From Rhodovastum atsumiense (GTDB taxonomy: Bacteria; Pseudomonadota; Alphaproteobacteria; Acetobacterales; Acetobacteraceae), in the NCBI RefSeq assembly GCF_937425535.1, contig NZ_OW485601.1, positions 673,001 to 737,000 of the forward strand: a stretch of DNA of 64,000 nt. Direction: 5' to 3'. Each line of letters opens with the position of its first letter. Position 1 is the first letter of the stretch. This document shows positions 8,769 through 18,918 of the stretch, piece by piece. Under the pieces are notes generated by a model, which did not search any database, had not been told where the DNA came from, and was given only the letters and a program-made list of their open reading frames with translations. Both the position numbers and the translations under genes were made by a program.

Positions 8769-9593
8769 ATGCGCGCCCTGCCCGCCGTCCTGCTGCTCTC
8801 GCTGGCCGCGGCGGCGCCCTCCGTCGCGCCGGCCCCGTCCGCCACCCCGGCCACCCCCTGCGAACCCTGCCATGTCCCGGGCGGCATCTATCACGTCCAT
8901 GCCCCGCCGGGCTGGAACGGCACCACGCCGCTGCCGCTGCTGGTGTTCCTGCACGGCCATCGCGGCAGCGGCGCCGGCATCCTCGACAACCCCGAGGTGA
9001 CCGGCCCCGCCGACCAGCTCGGGTTCCTGCTGGTCGCCCCGGACGGCGCCGGCGGCGACTGGTCGCACCAGGGCGCGCCACGCCAGACCCGCGATGACCG
9101 CAGCTTCCTGCGTACGGTCGTGGCCGATGTGCGCAAGCGCCTGCCGGTTACTCACACCATCGTACTTGGCGGCTTCAGCAGCGGCGGCTCGATGGTGTGG
9201 GACATGGCCTGCTTCGCGCCGCTCGGCTTCACCGCCTTCCTGCCCTTCGCCGGCGGCTTCTGGGAACGCATGCCCACCGCCTGCACCGCCCCGGTCAACC
9301 TGCGGCACGTGCACGGCACCGCCGATCCCGTGGCGCCGCTCGCGGGCCGATCGATCGGCGAGCGCTGGCGTCTGGCCGACATCCACCGCGGCTTCACGAT
9401 CTGGCGCGAAACCGACCGCTGCCAGGGCGAACCGGACCACCGGGTCAGCGCCGGCGAACTGGATTGCATGGTCTGGTCCTGCCGCACCCGCCGCACCCTG
9501 GAACTTTGCCTGCATCCGGGGGGACACGAGATCGAAGGCACCTGGCTCGGCGAAGGACTGCGCTGGGCCAGCCGCCTGCCGGCGCAGCGCTGA
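8769..9593 (+). CDS. Secreted LpqC/PHB-depolymerase-like alpha/beta hydrolase
   Basis: A 274-residue esterase with an N-terminal signal peptide (MRALPAVLLLSLAAAAPSVA). The catalytic serine sits in GGFSSGGS (GxSxG), the acid is probably in HGTADPVAPL, and the histidine is in PGGHEIEGTW near the C-terminus. The oxyanion-side HGHRGSG lies before them. Several cysteines (CEPCH, CMVWSC) suggest disulfides in the exported protein. Family members hydrolyse feruloyl or polyhydroxybutyrate esters; the real substrate is unknown. It is convergent with the DUF6134 gene, with a composite palindromic repeat in between. Confidence 0.8.
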   Translation: MRALPAVLLLSLAAAAPSVAPAPSATPATPCEPCHVPGGIYHVHAPPGWNGTTPLPLLVFLHGHRGSGAGILDNPEVTGPADQLGFLLVAPDGAGGDWSHQGAPRQTRDDRSFLRTVVADVRKRLPVTHTIVLGGFSSGGSMVWDMACFAPLGFTAFLPFAGGFWERMPTACTAPVNLRHVHGTADPVAPLAGRSIGERWRLADIHRGFTIWRETDRCQGEPDHRVSAGELDCMVWSCRTRRTLELCLHPGGHEIEGTWLGEGLRWASRLPAQR

Positions 9594-9598
9594 AAGGC

Positions 9599-9742
9599 AA
9601 GGGCTCCGCCCTTGACCCGGCAGGGGTCAGGGGACCCCTGCACCCCAGGTGCGCTGCGCGGCGAAGAATGGGATCCAAGGGCGAAGCCCCTGGCGAGGTC
9701 CAGGGGCAGAGCCCCTGGTCGGGTGCGGGGTGAAACCCCGCG
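9599..9742. repeat. Dispersed palindromic repeat, copy A
   Basis: This stretch fills the gap between two convergent genes and is a chain of stem-loops: AAGGGC/GCCCTT (9599-9613), then the family core stem GCAGGGGTC-AGGG-GACCCCTGC broken as 9620-9628 and 9633-9641, then the shared word GCGCTGCGCGGC (9651-9662) and further stems such as CCAGGGGC/GCCCCTGG. Related copies occur at 23477, 31522 and 57002. It may act as a bidirectional terminator. Confidence 0.75.
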
Positions 9743-9743
9743 C

Positions 9744-10397
9744 TCATTCCGGCAGGTAGGTAATCAACTTTCCATTGCGGTGGAACCGCAATCCCGCCCA
9801 TCGTCCTTCCAGGTCGTACCAGACATCCACATCGGTGCCGACCGTCACCGAGTGCCGCCACCCGCGCAGGCTGCCATCACCGCCGGGCAGCGTCTCCAGC
9901 GGACCCGCCGTGACCTGCTTGTCGTACATCTGTCCGTCCTGGGCGCTGAACAGCGGCGCGGCCAGCACCGCGCGGTTCCACCAGGTCGAGGGCAGTGCGG
10001 CCGCCGGCGCGATGTGGCGGCCGGCGCTGCCTTCGACCGTCACCCCTCCGCCTTGCCGCATCGCCCGCATCCACAGCTTCGTGCCGTCGTCATTGGTCTG
10101 GCTCTCGATCCGGACGAAAGTCTGTCCCTGCCATGTCTCGACGGCCTGGTGGGTGAAGCGGAACACGGTCAGCGGGCCGACCGTCACCGCCAGCCTGATC
10201 GTGCTGGACGCTTCCAGCGCCTCGCCACGGCGGCTGAAGCGTACGGCATGGGTGCCGATGGGCCTGCCATCGGCGAGCACGCGGAAACTGCGGTCGGTCG
10301 CGAGCAGCGCGGCGCCGGCCGCGCCGGCTGGCAATGCCAGCAAACCGGCCAACATTGCCCGCCGGCCAAGCCGCAGCCATGGGCGCTCATGGGTCAT
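9744..10397 (-). CDS. DUF6134 family protein, exported
   Basis: The 217-residue product begins with an arginine-rich export signal (GRRAMLAGLLALPAGAAGAA) that could use the Tat or Sec route. The body FRVLADGRPIGTHAVRF, with VETWQGQTF and SQTNDDGTKL further on, matches the DUF6134 family as I know it, which is predicted to be a periplasmic beta-rich protein of unknown function. The ATG at 10397 follows a GGAG element by about a dozen bases; GTG 10400 is an equal alternative. It is divergent from the SixA-like gene, 59 bp away. Confidence 0.75.
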   Translation of the reverse strand: MTHERPWLRLGRRAMLAGLLALPAGAAGAALLATDRSFRVLADGRPIGTHAVRFSRRGEALEASSTIRLAVTVGPLTVFRFTHQAVETWQGQTFVRIESQTNDDGTKLWMRAMRQGGGVTVEGSAGRHIAPAAALPSTWWNRAVLAAPLFSAQDGQMYDKQVTAGPLETLPGGDGSLRGWRHSVTVGTDVDVWYDLEGRWAGLRFHRNGKLITYLPE

Positions 10398-10456
10398 CAC
10401 GATGGGTGTTTCTCCAAGCATCCCGGGAACCGCCGGGCGCTGCCCAAAGCTTAGGC

Positions 10457-11068
10457 ATGGGCGCAGACACGACAAGCGGCGCAGGACGTGGCAGACTTCC
10501 GCCCGATCGTTCCCTGGAGAGGCAGACCGCCGCCTTGCGCCAGTTGTTGCTGATGCGTCACGCCAAGTCCTCATGGGACGACCCGAAGCTGTCCGACCAT
10601 GCCCGGCCGCTCAATGCTCGCGGCCGTCTGGCGGCCGCGACCATGCGTCGCGCCATGCGCGATCTCGGGCTGTCCCCCGATGTGGTGCTGGTGTCATCGG
10701 CCCGCCGAACGCTGCAGACGCTCGAAGCGCTGGAGCCGTGGGACGAGACGCCGCTGGTCGAGCCGATGGACGCCCTTTATCTCGCCACCACCGGGCAATT
10801 GCTGCAGGTGCTGCGGGGTGTGGCCGAAACCGCCCGCAGCGTGCTGCTGATCGGCCACAACCCGGGGCTGCACGAGCTGGCCATGACCCTGGTCGGCGCG
10901 CATGCCATCACCCTCGGGGGCAACGCCGTGCAGCGCCTGGCCGAGGGCTACCCGACCGGTGCGCTCGCCGAGTTCGCGGTGGCCGGCGCCTGGCGCAACC
11001 TGGGCGAGGGCGGCGGACGGCTGCTGCGTTTTCTCTGTCCCCGTGACCTGCCGGAGCTGGCGGTCTGA
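10457..11068 (+). CDS. SixA-like histidine phosphatase
   Basis: About 203 residues. The catalytic histidine lies in LLLMRHAKSSW and the second histidine in LLIGHNPGLHEL, the RHG and GHNP motifs of the branch-2 histidine phosphatases that include SixA. SixA removes phosphate from phosphohistidine in signalling and phosphotransfer proteins. The first 27 residues before LRQLLLMRHAK are not conserved in the family, so a later TTG start is possible. The next gene, a CHAD protein, begins 5 bp downstream, so the two are probably co-transcribed. Confidence 0.82.
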   Translation: MGADTTSGAGRGRLPPDRSLERQTAALRQLLLMRHAKSSWDDPKLSDHARPLNARGRLAAATMRRAMRDLGLSPDVVLVSSARRTLQTLEALEPWDETPLVEPMDALYLATTGQLLQVLRGVAETARSVLLIGHNPGLHELAMTLVGAHAITLGGNAVQRLAEGYPTGALAEFAVAGAWRNLGEGGGRLLRFLCPRDLPELAV

Positions 11069-11073
11069 ACGCC

Positions 11074-12588
11074 ATGCACATACGCCTGCCGGATACGGCC
11101 GAAGCCACCGTTTCTCCGTCGCGTTCGCCATCGCTTTCGCTCGATCTCGCCCTTGCCCCCGACGAGGCGTCGCGCCTGCCGCGCCTGCTGCAGGCGACAC
11201 GGAATCGTGCCACGACGCTGCGCCTCATCTGGCACGACACGGCGGATGGCGCGCTCGCCGCCGAAGGGCTGGCGCTGCTGGAGCGCCGCCAGGGCCGCAC
11301 CACCATCTGGCTGCTGCAGCGGATCCTGCCCGGGCCGGAGGAGCTTGCGCCGCCCGGCACGCCCTTCCCGGTGCTGGCCGAGGCCGCGTCTCCCGAGCTG
11401 CTCGGGTCGGACCTGCCCGCCGACCTGACCCCCATCGCCACGCTCGAGGGGCGGGCGCGGCCCTTCGCCGGCGCCGGAGGCGTGGAGGCGATGCTGCTGG
11501 CCGGCACGCTGCACGCCGGCGATGTTGAAGGCCCCTGCGCGCGCCTGCTGTTGCGCGGCCCCGCCGGCGCCGTCGCCACGGTGGTCACCACGCTGGCCAG
11601 TACGGTCGCGCTCACTGTCCCGGCGGCTTCGCTGGCGGCGGAAGCGGCGGCGCTCGCCGGCCGGCCGCTGCCGCCGCGCCGGCTCGGGGCCCCCTCCCTG
11701 GCCGCGCGCAGCACGGTCGGCGAAGCCTTCGCGCACATCGTCGCGCACCTGACCGACGTCGTCCTGCACCATGCCCCCGCCGCGACGGCGGCGCAGGCCC
11801 CCGTGCCGGTCCACCAGATGCGGGTGGCGCTGCGTCGCCTGCGCTCGGCCACCGGGCTGTTCCGGCGCGCCGTGCAGTGCGAGGAACTCGATGCTGTCAC
11901 GACCGGCCTGAAGACGCTGGCCCGCACGCTCGGGCCGGCGCGGGACTGGGACGTGTTTACCACCGGCATCGGCGCGAAGGTCGGCACCGTCTTTCCTGCC
12001 GATCCGGCGATCACCCGCATGCTTGCCGCCGCCGAGCGGCGGCGCCAGGAGGCCTATGGGACGTTGCGGGCCTGGCTGGACGGCCCCGAGTTCCGTCACC
12101 TCGCCCTGGCGCTGGCGATGCTGGCCGCGGCGCGGCCGTGGGACGCGCCGGGCGATGGCGATGGCGAACGGGCCCGACAGGCGCGCCGGCTGGCGATGCC
12201 GCTGTCCGACTTCGCCTCTCGCGTGCTGGAGCGGCGACTTGCTCCCTTGCGCAAGGCCGGCGACGACGTCACCGCGCTGCCGGTGGAAACCCTGCATCAG
12301 CTACGGATTGCCGGCAAGCGCCTGCGCTATGCGGCTGAATTCTTCGCCCCCCTGTTCCCCGGGCGCGGGACCCGTCGCTTCATCCGCCGCCTCACCGCGC
12401 TGCAGGAAGCGATCGGGCATCTCAATGACGCGGCCGTGGCGGCGGGGCTGCTGGAAGAAATCGGTGCCGCCGGCAGCTACGCCGGCGGCGTGGTGCAAGG
12501 CTTCGTCGCCGCGCAGGCGGGTGACAGCCGGGCCGAGATCGCACGCTGCTGGAACCGCTTTCACCGGCTGGATCCTTTCTGGAACTGA
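11074..12588 (+). CDS. CHAD domain protein with degenerate CYTH-like N-terminus
   Basis: A 504-residue protein. The C-terminal part (about 210-500) is a CHAD domain, a helical bundle that binds polyphosphate, with its paired histidine-arginine motifs HQMRVALRRLRSATGLFRR and HQLRIAGKRLRYAAEFF. The N-terminal part looks like a CYTH (triphosphate tunnel) domain, but where the ExExK motif should be it reads SLSLDLAL, so both acidic residues and the lysine are missing. A triphosphatase activity is therefore unlikely. It is 5 bp downstream of the SixA-like phosphatase and probably in one operon with it. Confidence 0.85.
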   Translation: MHIRLPDTAEATVSPSRSPSLSLDLALAPDEASRLPRLLQATRNRATTLRLIWHDTADGALAAEGLALLERRQGRTTIWLLQRILPGPEELAPPGTPFPVLAEAASPELLGSDLPADLTPIATLEGRARPFAGAGGVEAMLLAGTLHAGDVEGPCARLLLRGPAGAVATVVTTLASTVALTVPAASLAAEAAALAGRPLPPRRLGAPSLAARSTVGEAFAHIVAHLTDVVLHHAPAATAAQAPVPVHQMRVALRRLRSATGLFRRAVQCEELDAVTTGLKTLARTLGPARDWDVFTTGIGAKVGTVFPADPAITRMLAAAERRRQEAYGTLRAWLDGPEFRHLALALAMLAAARPWDAPGDGDGERARQARRLAMPLSDFASRVLERRLAPLRKAGDDVTALPVETLHQLRIAGKRLRYAAEFFAPLFPGRGTRRFIRRLTALQEAIGHLNDAAVAAGLLEEIGAAGSYAGGVVQGFVAAQAGDSRAEIARCWNRFHRLDPFWN

Positions 12589-13021
12589 TCGGGCGAGGCG
12601 GCTTTCCAGGCGAGGTCCCGGAGACAACGGTTGAATTCGCCCGACCGACGCGATAGGCGTCGGCGCCCCGGAATACTCCCGCGGGGTCCCGCCTGGTTCC
12701 AACATGGTCGCCCCGGACCATCCCCAGGGGCGGATCCTGCGTTGTCGTGAGGGAGTCGGCCGGGCGGCGGGGTGCCCTTCAGGCATGCCCGGACGGGGAA
12801 TTTCGCGATGACGGAGGTGTAGGCACAGGCCAATGGCGTGGGCTGCGGCGGGACGGCACCAGGCCGAACGCCTCCCTGCGCGGTTTTTGCTGCAGGCGCG
12901 AAGGTTGCGTGTCCGCCATCCCGGTCCTAGTGTCCCGCATAGCCGAGGGGATCGCGCCGGATCGCGGCCAAGGCGCATAAATGCGGCGGCGAATACGCCG
13001 CCTGGAAATGAGGGAAGATTC
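12589..13021. other. 433-bp region upstream of citrate synthase
   Basis: I see no gene here. It holds a 7-bp stem hairpin at 12645-12663 (CCGACGC, loop GATAG, GCGTCGG) just after the CHAD gene, without a T tract, and a second hairpin at 12985-13002 immediately before the gltA ribosome binding site. The gltA promoter should be within it, but I do not see a strong consensus. Confidence 0.55.
12985..13002 (+). promoter_or_regulatory. Leader hairpin before gltA
   Basis: GGCGGCG-AATA-CGCCGCC forms a perfect 7-bp stem with a 4-base loop. It ends about 8 bases before the gltA ribosome binding site AGGGAAG. It could shield the leader from decay or tune translation; this is an inference from position. 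Confidence 0.4.
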
Positions 13022-14332
13022 ATGAGCGGCACGAATGGCGGCGGATCGATCACGGTCACGCTCGATGGCACGAACAAGTCGACGCGGCTGCCGCTGATCC
13101 CGGGCAGCATCGGCCCACAGGTCGCCGACATCCGCAAGCTTTACGACAGCGTCGGGGTGTTCACCTACGATCCGGGTTACGGCAACACCGCCTCCTGCGA
13201 AAGCAAGATCACCTACATCGACGGCGACGCCGGCATCCTGCTGCACCGTGGCTACCCGATCGAGCAGCTCGCCGAGCATTCCAACTTCCTCGAAGTGGCC
13301 TATCTGCTGCTCAACGGCGACCTGCCGACGCCCAAGCAGAAAGCCGAATTCGAGATGGGCGTGCTGCGGCACAACATGGTGCACGAGCAGCTGCGCAGCT
13401 TCTACAACGGATTCCGCCGCGACGCGCATCCGATGGCGGTGATCTGCGGCGTGGTCGGCGCGTTGTCGGCCTTCTATCACGACAGCCTCGACATCAATAA
13501 TGCCGACCATCGGCGCATCGCCGCCTTCCGGCTGATCGCCAAGGTGCCGACGATCGCTGCCTGGGCCTACAAATATTCGATCGGCCAACCGTTCATGTAC
13601 CCCCGCAACAATCTCGGGTACGCAGAGAACTTCCTGTACATGATGGGCGCGGTGCCGCCCGAGGAATACAAGCTCAATCCGGTGCTGGCGCGGGCGATGG
13701 ATCGCATCCTGATCCTGCATGCCGACCACGAGCAGAACGCCTCGACCAGCACGGTGCGGCTGGCCGGCTCGACCGGCGCCAACCCCTTCGCCTGCATCGC
13801 CGCCGGCATCGCCAGCCTGTGGGGGCCCGCCCATGGCGGCGCCAACGAGGCGGTGCTGAAGATGCTGGGCGAGATCGGCCATGTCAGCAACATCAAGTCC
13901 TTCATCGAAAAGGTGAAGGACAAGAACAGCAACGTCCGCCTGATGGGCTTCGGCCACCGGGTCTACAAGAACTACGACCCGCGCGCGAAGATCATGGCGC
14001 AGACCTGCCACGAGGTGCTCGAGGACCTCGGCATCAAGGACGATCCGCTGCTCGACCTTGCCATGGAGCTGGAGAAGATCGCGCTCGACGACGAGTATTT
14101 CGTCAGCCGCAAGCTGTACCCGAACGTCGATTTCTACTCTGGCATCATCCTCAAGGCGATGGGCTTCCCGACCAGCATGTTCACCGTGCTGTTCGCGGTG
14201 GCGCGCACCGTCGGCTGGATCAGCCAGTGGAAGGAACAGGTCGAAGACCCGAGCCAGCGCATCGGCCGTCCGCGGCAGATCTACACCGGCGCGGTGCAGC
14301 GGAATTTCGTGCCGCTCGCCCAGCGCGGCTGA
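13022..14332 (+). CDS. gltA: Citrate synthase, type I
   Basis: This 436-residue enzyme condenses acetyl-CoA and oxaloacetate to citrate, the entry step of the TCA cycle. The catalytic triad is visible in [11 protein letters not shown] (His), [14 protein letters not shown] (His) and NVDFYSG (Asp). Length and the N-terminal extension are those of the hexameric, NADH-sensitive Gram-negative type. The ATG at 13022 follows the ribosome binding site AGGGAAG. The gene is monocistronic, with a strong intrinsic terminator 22 bp after its stop. A distant homolog fused to a DNA-binding domain occurs at 25989. Confidence 0.97.
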   Translation: MSGTNGGGSITVTLDGTNKSTRLPLIPGSIGPQVADIRKLYDSVGVFTYDPGYGNTASCESKITYIDGDAGILLHRGYPIEQLAEHSNFLEVAYLLLNGDLPTPKQKAEFEMGVLRHNMVHEQLRSFYNGFRRDAHPMAVICGVVGALSAFYHDSLDINNADHRRIAAFRLIAKVPTIAAWAYKYSIGQPFMYPRNNLGYAENFLYMMGAVPPEEYKLNPVLARAMDRILILHADHEQNASTSTVRLAGSTGANPFACIAAGIASLWGPAHGGANEAVLKMLGEIGHVSNIKSFIEKVKDKNSNVRLMGFGHRVYKNYDPRAKIMAQTCHEVLEDLGIKDDPLLDLAMELEKIALDDEYFVSRKLYPNVDFYSGIILKAMGFPTSMFTVLFAVARTVGWISQWKEQVEDPSQRIGRPRQIYTGAVQRNFVPLAQRG

Positions 14333-14354
14333 GCCTCCGCCATTCCTCTTGCGC

Positions 14355-14387
14355 GGCCCGGTCGGCACTCGCCGGCCGGGCCTTTTT
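14355..14387 (+). terminator. Intrinsic terminator of gltA
   Basis: GGCCCGGTCGGC (14355-14366), loop ACTC, and GCCGGCCGGGCC (14371-14382) form a 12-bp stem with one G-U pair, followed by TTTTT (14383-14387). It lies just after gltA and before a convergent gene. It is the clearest intrinsic terminator in the window. Confidence 0.9.
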
Positions 14388-14416
14388 CATGGCGCTCGCC
14401 GCGGGACGACGGCGCT

Positions 14417-15292
14417 CTATGCGCCCGGCAGCGGCAGCCCCGCCCGCGCCATCACCGTCCGCGCCAGATCCGGCCGGTCGGTGCAGATCCCATCGACCTC
14501 CCAGGCGATCAGCCGTTCCATGTCGGCCGGGTCGTTCACCGTCCACGGCACCACGCGCAACCCGAGCGCGTGCGCTTCCTCGATCTCGGCACGCTGCAAC
14601 CCGACATGGGAAGGGGCCCAGCACGCCGCTCCCGCCTCGGCCGCCACCGCGCGCGGCACCGAGCCGCCGTAATCGGCGGGCGACGGTCCCCCCCACCACA
14701 ATGCCGCCGCGGCCACCGTCCTGGCATTGGTGAGGAAGGTCAGTTTCAGCCCCGGCCGCAGCGCGCGGGCATGGCGCAGGCCGCGCCAGTCGAAGGAGCG
14801 CAGGTCGAGCCGCCCGAGCGCCCCCGCCGCTTCCGCCACCGCCAGCACGCGCTCGGCCATCTCGGCAGGGGGCACGGTCAGCTCCGGCCGGTCGGCGATC
14901 GTTTTCAGCTCGGCATCGATGCGCACGCCACCGGTGGCGCCGAAGGTGGCGGCGAGCGTGGGAATGCGCGCGCCGTCCTGCGCCACCTGCGCAGCGGCAT
15001 AACCGGTGTCGGGCCGCAATCGTCCGACGTCGTACTGCATCAGCTCGGCGAAGCTCAGGGCGTGGATCGCCGGCCCCTCGCCGGCCAGCCAGGTGCCGTC
15101 CGGGCCGCGCACGATGTCGCCATTGAGCGTCGCATCGTGGAACACCACCGGCACGCCGTCGGCGGTGACGCCGATGTCGAGCTCGATCGCGTCCACGCCC
15201 AGGGCGATGGTCGCCCGGAATCCCTCCAGCGTGTTCTCGGGAAACAATCCCCGTGCGCCGCGATGCCCTTGCAGTTCGAACCGACGTGCCAT
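14417..15292 (-). CDS. ugpQ: Glycerophosphodiester phosphodiesterase
   Basis: A 291-residue GDPD-family enzyme. It hydrolyses deacylated phospholipids such as glycerophosphocholine to glycerol-3-phosphate and an alcohol. The signature GHRGARGLFPENTLEGF is at residue 9, followed by AIELDIGVTADGVPVVFHDAT with the metal-binding E and D and the catalytic H; a final WTVNDPADMERLIAWEVDGI is typical. There is no signal peptide, so it is a cytoplasmic UgpQ-type enzyme rather than periplasmic GlpQ. GGAGGG precedes the ATG. It is convergent with gltA. Confidence 0.92.
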   Translation of the reverse strand: MARRFELQGHRGARGLFPENTLEGFRATIALGVDAIELDIGVTADGVPVVFHDATLNGDIVRGPDGTWLAGEGPAIHALSFAELMQYDVGRLRPDTGYAAAQVAQDGARIPTLAATFGATGGVRIDAELKTIADRPELTVPPAEMAERVLAVAEAAGALGRLDLRSFDWRGLRHARALRPGLKLTFLTNARTVAAAALWWGGPSPADYGGSVPRAVAAEAGAACWAPSHVGLQRAEIEEAHALGLRVVPWTVNDPADMERLIAWEVDGICTDRPDLARTVMARAGLPLPGA

Positions 15293-15361
15293 GCATGACC
15301 CTCCTGCCGGGCGCTTAGGCGCGTGCTTGCGCGTCGGTCAAGTTAGCGGGAGGCTGGCCGC

Positions 15362-16063
15362 ATGAGCGAACGCATTCTCGGCGTGCTCGGCGGCATGGGT
15401 CCGCTGGCGAGCGCGCAGTTCATGGCCCGGCTGACATTGCTCACGCCGGCGGCCCGCGACCAGGACCACGTGCCCGCGATCCTGTGGTCGGACCCGCGCG
15501 TGCCGGACCGGACCGCGGCCCGGCTTGGCGGCGGCGAGGATCCGCTGCCCTGGTTGCGGCGCGGGCTGCGCGGACTGAAGGCGGCCGGCTGCGGCGCGGT
15601 CGCGATTCCCTGCAACACCGCCCATCTCTGGATCGACGGGATGGCGGAGGAAGGCCTGCCCATCCTGCATATCGTCGATGCCGCCGCCGCAGCGCTGCGC
15701 GCCGTGGTGCCATCCGGCCCGGTGGGGGTGCTGGGCACGGCCGCGACGTTGCAGACCCGGCTTTATCAGGATCGTCTGGACCGCATGGGCTGGACCTGCG
15801 TGACGCCAACCCCCGAGGAAATGGACGGGCTGGTGTCGCCGGGCATCGCCGAGGTGAAGGCCAACCGGCCGGAAGTGGCCTTCGCGCCGCTCGCCGCCGC
15901 CGTGCGCGCGCTGGCCGGACGTGGCGCGCAGGCGGTGGTGCTGGGCTGCACCGAGATTCCGCTCGGGATCCAGGCCGGCCCCGCCGACAGCCTCGGCGTG
16001 CCGGTGGTCGATACCATCGACGCGCTCGCCCGCGTTGCCATTGCGTGGGCCAAGGGCGACTGA
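15362..16063 (+). CDS. Aspartate/glutamate racemase family protein
   Basis: The 233-residue product has the two catalytic cysteines of cofactor-independent amino acid racemases in IPCNTAHLW and VLGCTEIPL. The N-terminal ILGVLGGMGPLAS is the substrate-phosphate/carboxylate loop region of the aspartate racemase group. It most likely interconverts L- and D-aspartate or a similar amino acid, but family members differ in substrate. GGGAGG precedes the ATG. It stands alone between a divergent glycerophosphodiesterase and a convergent sensor kinase gene 12 bp away. Confidence 0.88.
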   Translation: MSERILGVLGGMGPLASAQFMARLTLLTPAARDQDHVPAILWSDPRVPDRTAARLGGGEDPLPWLRRGLRGLKAAGCGAVAIPCNTAHLWIDGMAEEGLPILHIVDAAAAALRAVVPSGPVGVLGTAATLQTRLYQDRLDRMGWTCVTPTPEEMDGLVSPGIAEVKANRPEVAFAPLAAAVRALAGRGAQAVVLGCTEIPLGIQAGPADSLGVPVVDTIDALARVAIAWAKGD

Positions 16064-16075
16064 CAAGCCGTCACG

Positions 16076-18679
16076 TCAGGCCGCGTTTTCTTCCGCCGCC
16101 CCGGGCGGGTGGATGCCGCCACGCCCCGTCATCACCTGGGCGATCGCATCGGCGAGCCGGTCGGCGCTGATCGGCTTGGTGGCGAAGTGGTCCATGCCGG
16201 CGGACAGGCAGGCCACCTCGTCGCCGCGCAGGGCATTGGCGGTCAGGCCGATGATCGGCACGCGCGCTTCCGGTCCGGGCAGGCGGCGGATCGTGGAAGT
16301 GGCGGTCAACCCGTCCATCTCCGGCATCATCACGTCCATCAGCACCACGTCGGGCATGGCGGCGCTGACCGCCTGCAACGCCTCCAGCCCGTTGGTAACG
16401 GCGGTGACCCGGTGGCCGAGCCGTTCCAGCATGCGGGTGGCAACCAGGCGATTGGTGGCATTGTCCTCGGCCAGCAGCACGTGCAGGCCCTGGGGCCGTT
16501 CCGCCGGCTCGGCCGGATCGGCTGCCGGCGCCATGCCGCCGGGCGCCGGCTCGGCGGCATCGGCCCGCAGCAGGATGTCGAAGCGGAACGTGCTGCCCTT
16601 TCCCGGCGCGCTCTCGACGGCGATGCCGCCGCCCATCTGCTCGACCAGTCGCCGGCAGATCGCCAGGCCAAGCCCGCTGCCGCCGAAACGACGCGAAATC
16701 GAACTGTCGACCTGGGTGAACGCCGTGAACAGGCGCTCCTGCGCGTCCGGGGCGATGCCGATGCCGGTATCGGTCACCGTGAAGGCAAGCCGCACGCGGC
16801 CGGGCTCGGCCGGCAGCGCGGCAACCCCCAGGCGCACCGAGCCCGCCGCGGTGAACTTGATGCCGTTGCCAAGCAGGTTCAGCAGCACCTGGCGCAGCCG
16901 CCGGGCATCCCCCGAGGCGCGGCGCGGCACGTCCCCGGCAATGTCGAGCCCGAGCGTAAGCCCCTTGGCGCGGGCCTCGGACGACAACAGCTCGATGGCG
17001 TTGCCGGCGACGTCGCGCACGTCGAAGGCGGTATCATCCAGCTCGAGCCTGGCGGCATCGAGGCGGGAGAAATCGAGGATGTCGTTGATCAGTTGCAGCA
17101 GGTGATTGCCGGATTCGAGCACGATACGCACATAGTGCTGCTCGGTGGCGCCGAGCTTCATCTCGAGCAGCAGGCCGGCGACGCCGATGATGCCATGCAG
17201 CGGCGTGCGGATCTCGTGGCTCATCACCGCGAGGAAATCGCTGCGGGCGCGCCCGGCGGCCTCGGCGGCATCGCGGGCGGTGGCCAGGGCCTGCTCGTTC
17301 TGGCGGCGCTCGGTCACGTCGGTATAGGTGCGCACCGCCCCGCCATCGGCCAGCAACTGGGTGCGCACTTCCAGGACGGTGCCGTTGAGGCGCTCGCGCT
17401 CGTAGATGCCGTATTCCATGCTGATGCCACCGGAGACGACGAAGCGCAGGAAATCGGGATCGATGTGCTCGGGCGGGCCGAACTCGCCGCTGTCGAGCTG
17501 ATGGCGCAGGATGTCGTTAAAGGCGGGCCTGTGACGGTCGAGCAGTTCGGGCGGCAGGGAGAGCAGCTCGATGGCGCGGCGGTTGATCACCGGCACCCGC
17601 CCCTCGGCATCGATCATGATGACGCCCTGGCTGACATTCTCGAGCGTGGCGGTCAGCGCCGCCTGCGACTGCAGCAGCCGCCAGCGCTGCACCAGCAGCG
17701 CCGCGGCCGCGGCCGCCACCAGCAAGGTCAGGCAGGCGCCGGCCACGTTGTACTTGCGACGGTCCTGGTAATACGGGGCCAGCGCCTCGGTGGTGTCGCG
17801 GCCGACCACGACATAAAGCGGGTGCATCAGGCTGGGCAGGGCAACGCGGCGAAAGCCGATGACCCGCTCGATGCCGTCCACCTCGCTGATCCCGCGGAAC
17901 GCCCCGCTATCCCGCCCGGCCGCGGCTTCCTCGGCCAGCCGTCCGACGACATGCCCGGACGCGGGATCGGCGGCAGCGGGGGCGCGGGCCCGGATCACGC
18001 CGTCGCCGCCAACCAGCAGCACGATGCCCCGGCCGATTTCCAGCGACCGGAAGAAGCGCTCGAAATGGCTGGGATCGACCGTGACCACCAGCGCACCGCC
18101 ATAGCCGCCATCGGGACGGATGATCCGGCGGGACGTATGCAGCGCGGCACGGCCGGAAAGGCGGCCGATCACCGGGACGCCGACGCACAGCCGGTCCTCG
18201 GTGCTTTCCTTCTGGCTGCGGACGTGTTCGCGGTCGGACAGGTCGGTTCGGGATGGAATCAAAAAACTGGACTGGCGAACGATGCCATCGGGTCCCACCA
18301 GGCTGAGGTGAAGGTCAGGCGCAGTGAGAAATTGCCGGCGCACGAAGGCGGGCAGGTCGAAGGCATCCGGATCGGCGGCATAGGCGTCGCGGGCGAACAG
18401 CAGCAGGGCGTCGATCTGCTGCAAGGTGGCAAAGGTGGAATCGGCCAGCGCGCGGGCGAGGTTGCTCGCTTCCAGCCGGGCTGCCTGCTCAAGCTGCAGG
18501 CGCTCCTGGCGGAGAAAGATGCCGATGCTCGCCCAGATGCCAAGGATGATGCTGAGCACAAGGACGTAATGGAGGATGCCGACGTCACGGCGGCGTCGGC
18601 CGCGCACGGCCGGGGCCGGCAGCGGCATGGTGGCGTGGCGCAGGCGCCGGCAGACCGTGGAGATCGGACCGGGAAACAT
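16076..18679 (-). CDS. Hybrid sensor histidine kinase with extracytoplasmic sensor, PAS and receiver
   Basis: An 867-residue membrane kinase. Two membrane segments (about 35-56 and 312-331) flank a periplasmic sensor resembling a dCache/PDC domain. A PAS domain (about 340-455) follows, starting near [17 protein letters not shown]. The phosphoacceptor is in [13 protein letters not shown] (His near 488), then come an HATPase domain with [11 protein letters not shown] and DTGIGI, and a C-terminal receiver with [14 protein letters not shown] chose ATG 18679 with AGGGGAAGG upstream; a longer frame reaches 18868. There is no adjacent response regulator and the signal sensed is unknown. Confidence 0.92.
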   Translation of the reverse strand: MFPGPISTVCRRLRHATMPLPAPAVRGRRRRDVGILHYVLVLSIILGIWASIGIFLRQERLQLEQAARLEASNLARALADSTFATLQQIDALLLFARDAYAADPDAFDLPAFVRRQFLTAPDLHLSLVGPDGIVRQSSFLIPSRTDLSDREHVRSQKESTEDRLCVGVPVIGRLSGRAALHTSRRIIRPDGGYGGALVVTVDPSHFERFFRSLEIGRGIVLLVGGDGVIRARAPAAADPASGHVVGRLAEEAAAGRDSGAFRGISEVDGIERVIGFRRVALPSLMHPLYVVVGRDTTEALAPYYQDRRKYNVAGACLTLLVAAAAAALLVQRWRLLQSQAALTATLENVSQGVIMIDAEGRVPVINRRAIELLSLPPELLDRHRPAFNDILRHQLDSGEFGPPEHIDPDFLRFVVSGGISMEYGIYERERLNGTVLEVRTQLLADGGAVRTYTDVTERRQNEQALATARDAAEAAGRARSDFLAVMSHEIRTPLHGIIGVAGLLLEMKLGATEQHYVRIVLESGNHLLQLINDILDFSRLDAARLELDDTAFDVRDVAGNAIELLSSEARAKGLTLGLDIAGDVPRRASGDARRLRQVLLNLLGNGIKFTAAGSVRLGVAALPAEPGRVRLAFTVTDTGIGIAPDAQERLFTAFTQVDSSISRRFGGSGLGLAICRRLVEQMGGGIAVESAPGKGSTFRFDILLRADAAEPAPGGMAPAADPAEPAERPQGLHVLLAEDNATNRLVATRMLERLGHRVTAVTNGLEALQAVSAAMPDVVLMDVMMPEMDGLTATSTIRRLPGPEARVPIIGLTANALRGDEVACLSAGMDHFATKPISADRLADAIAQVMTGRGGIHPPGAAEENAA

Positions 18680-18918
18680 GGCTGGCCTTCCCCTGCGGGC
18701 ACGGGAGACAACACCGGGGCCATGCCTGCCTCCGAAGGCCAGGCGACCCGGGAGTGGAGGCGATGCCTGGCACTCGTGCGGATGATACCACGCCATTGTT
18801 TGCCTCAAGATCAACGGCGCGTCGAGATTTCGTCCCGGCCGGCCGCGGCGGTGCGGCTTGTCCGGCACGACGGACGGATGGAATAGTGCCTCGCAACGGC
18901 AAGACGGGAACGGGGGAC

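Noticed and set aside
16109-18868. Very long open frame antisense to the hybrid sensor kinase
   Set aside because: The kinase on the minus strand has the full set of family motifs. The antisense frame is a GC-rich third-codon-position shadow without any domain.
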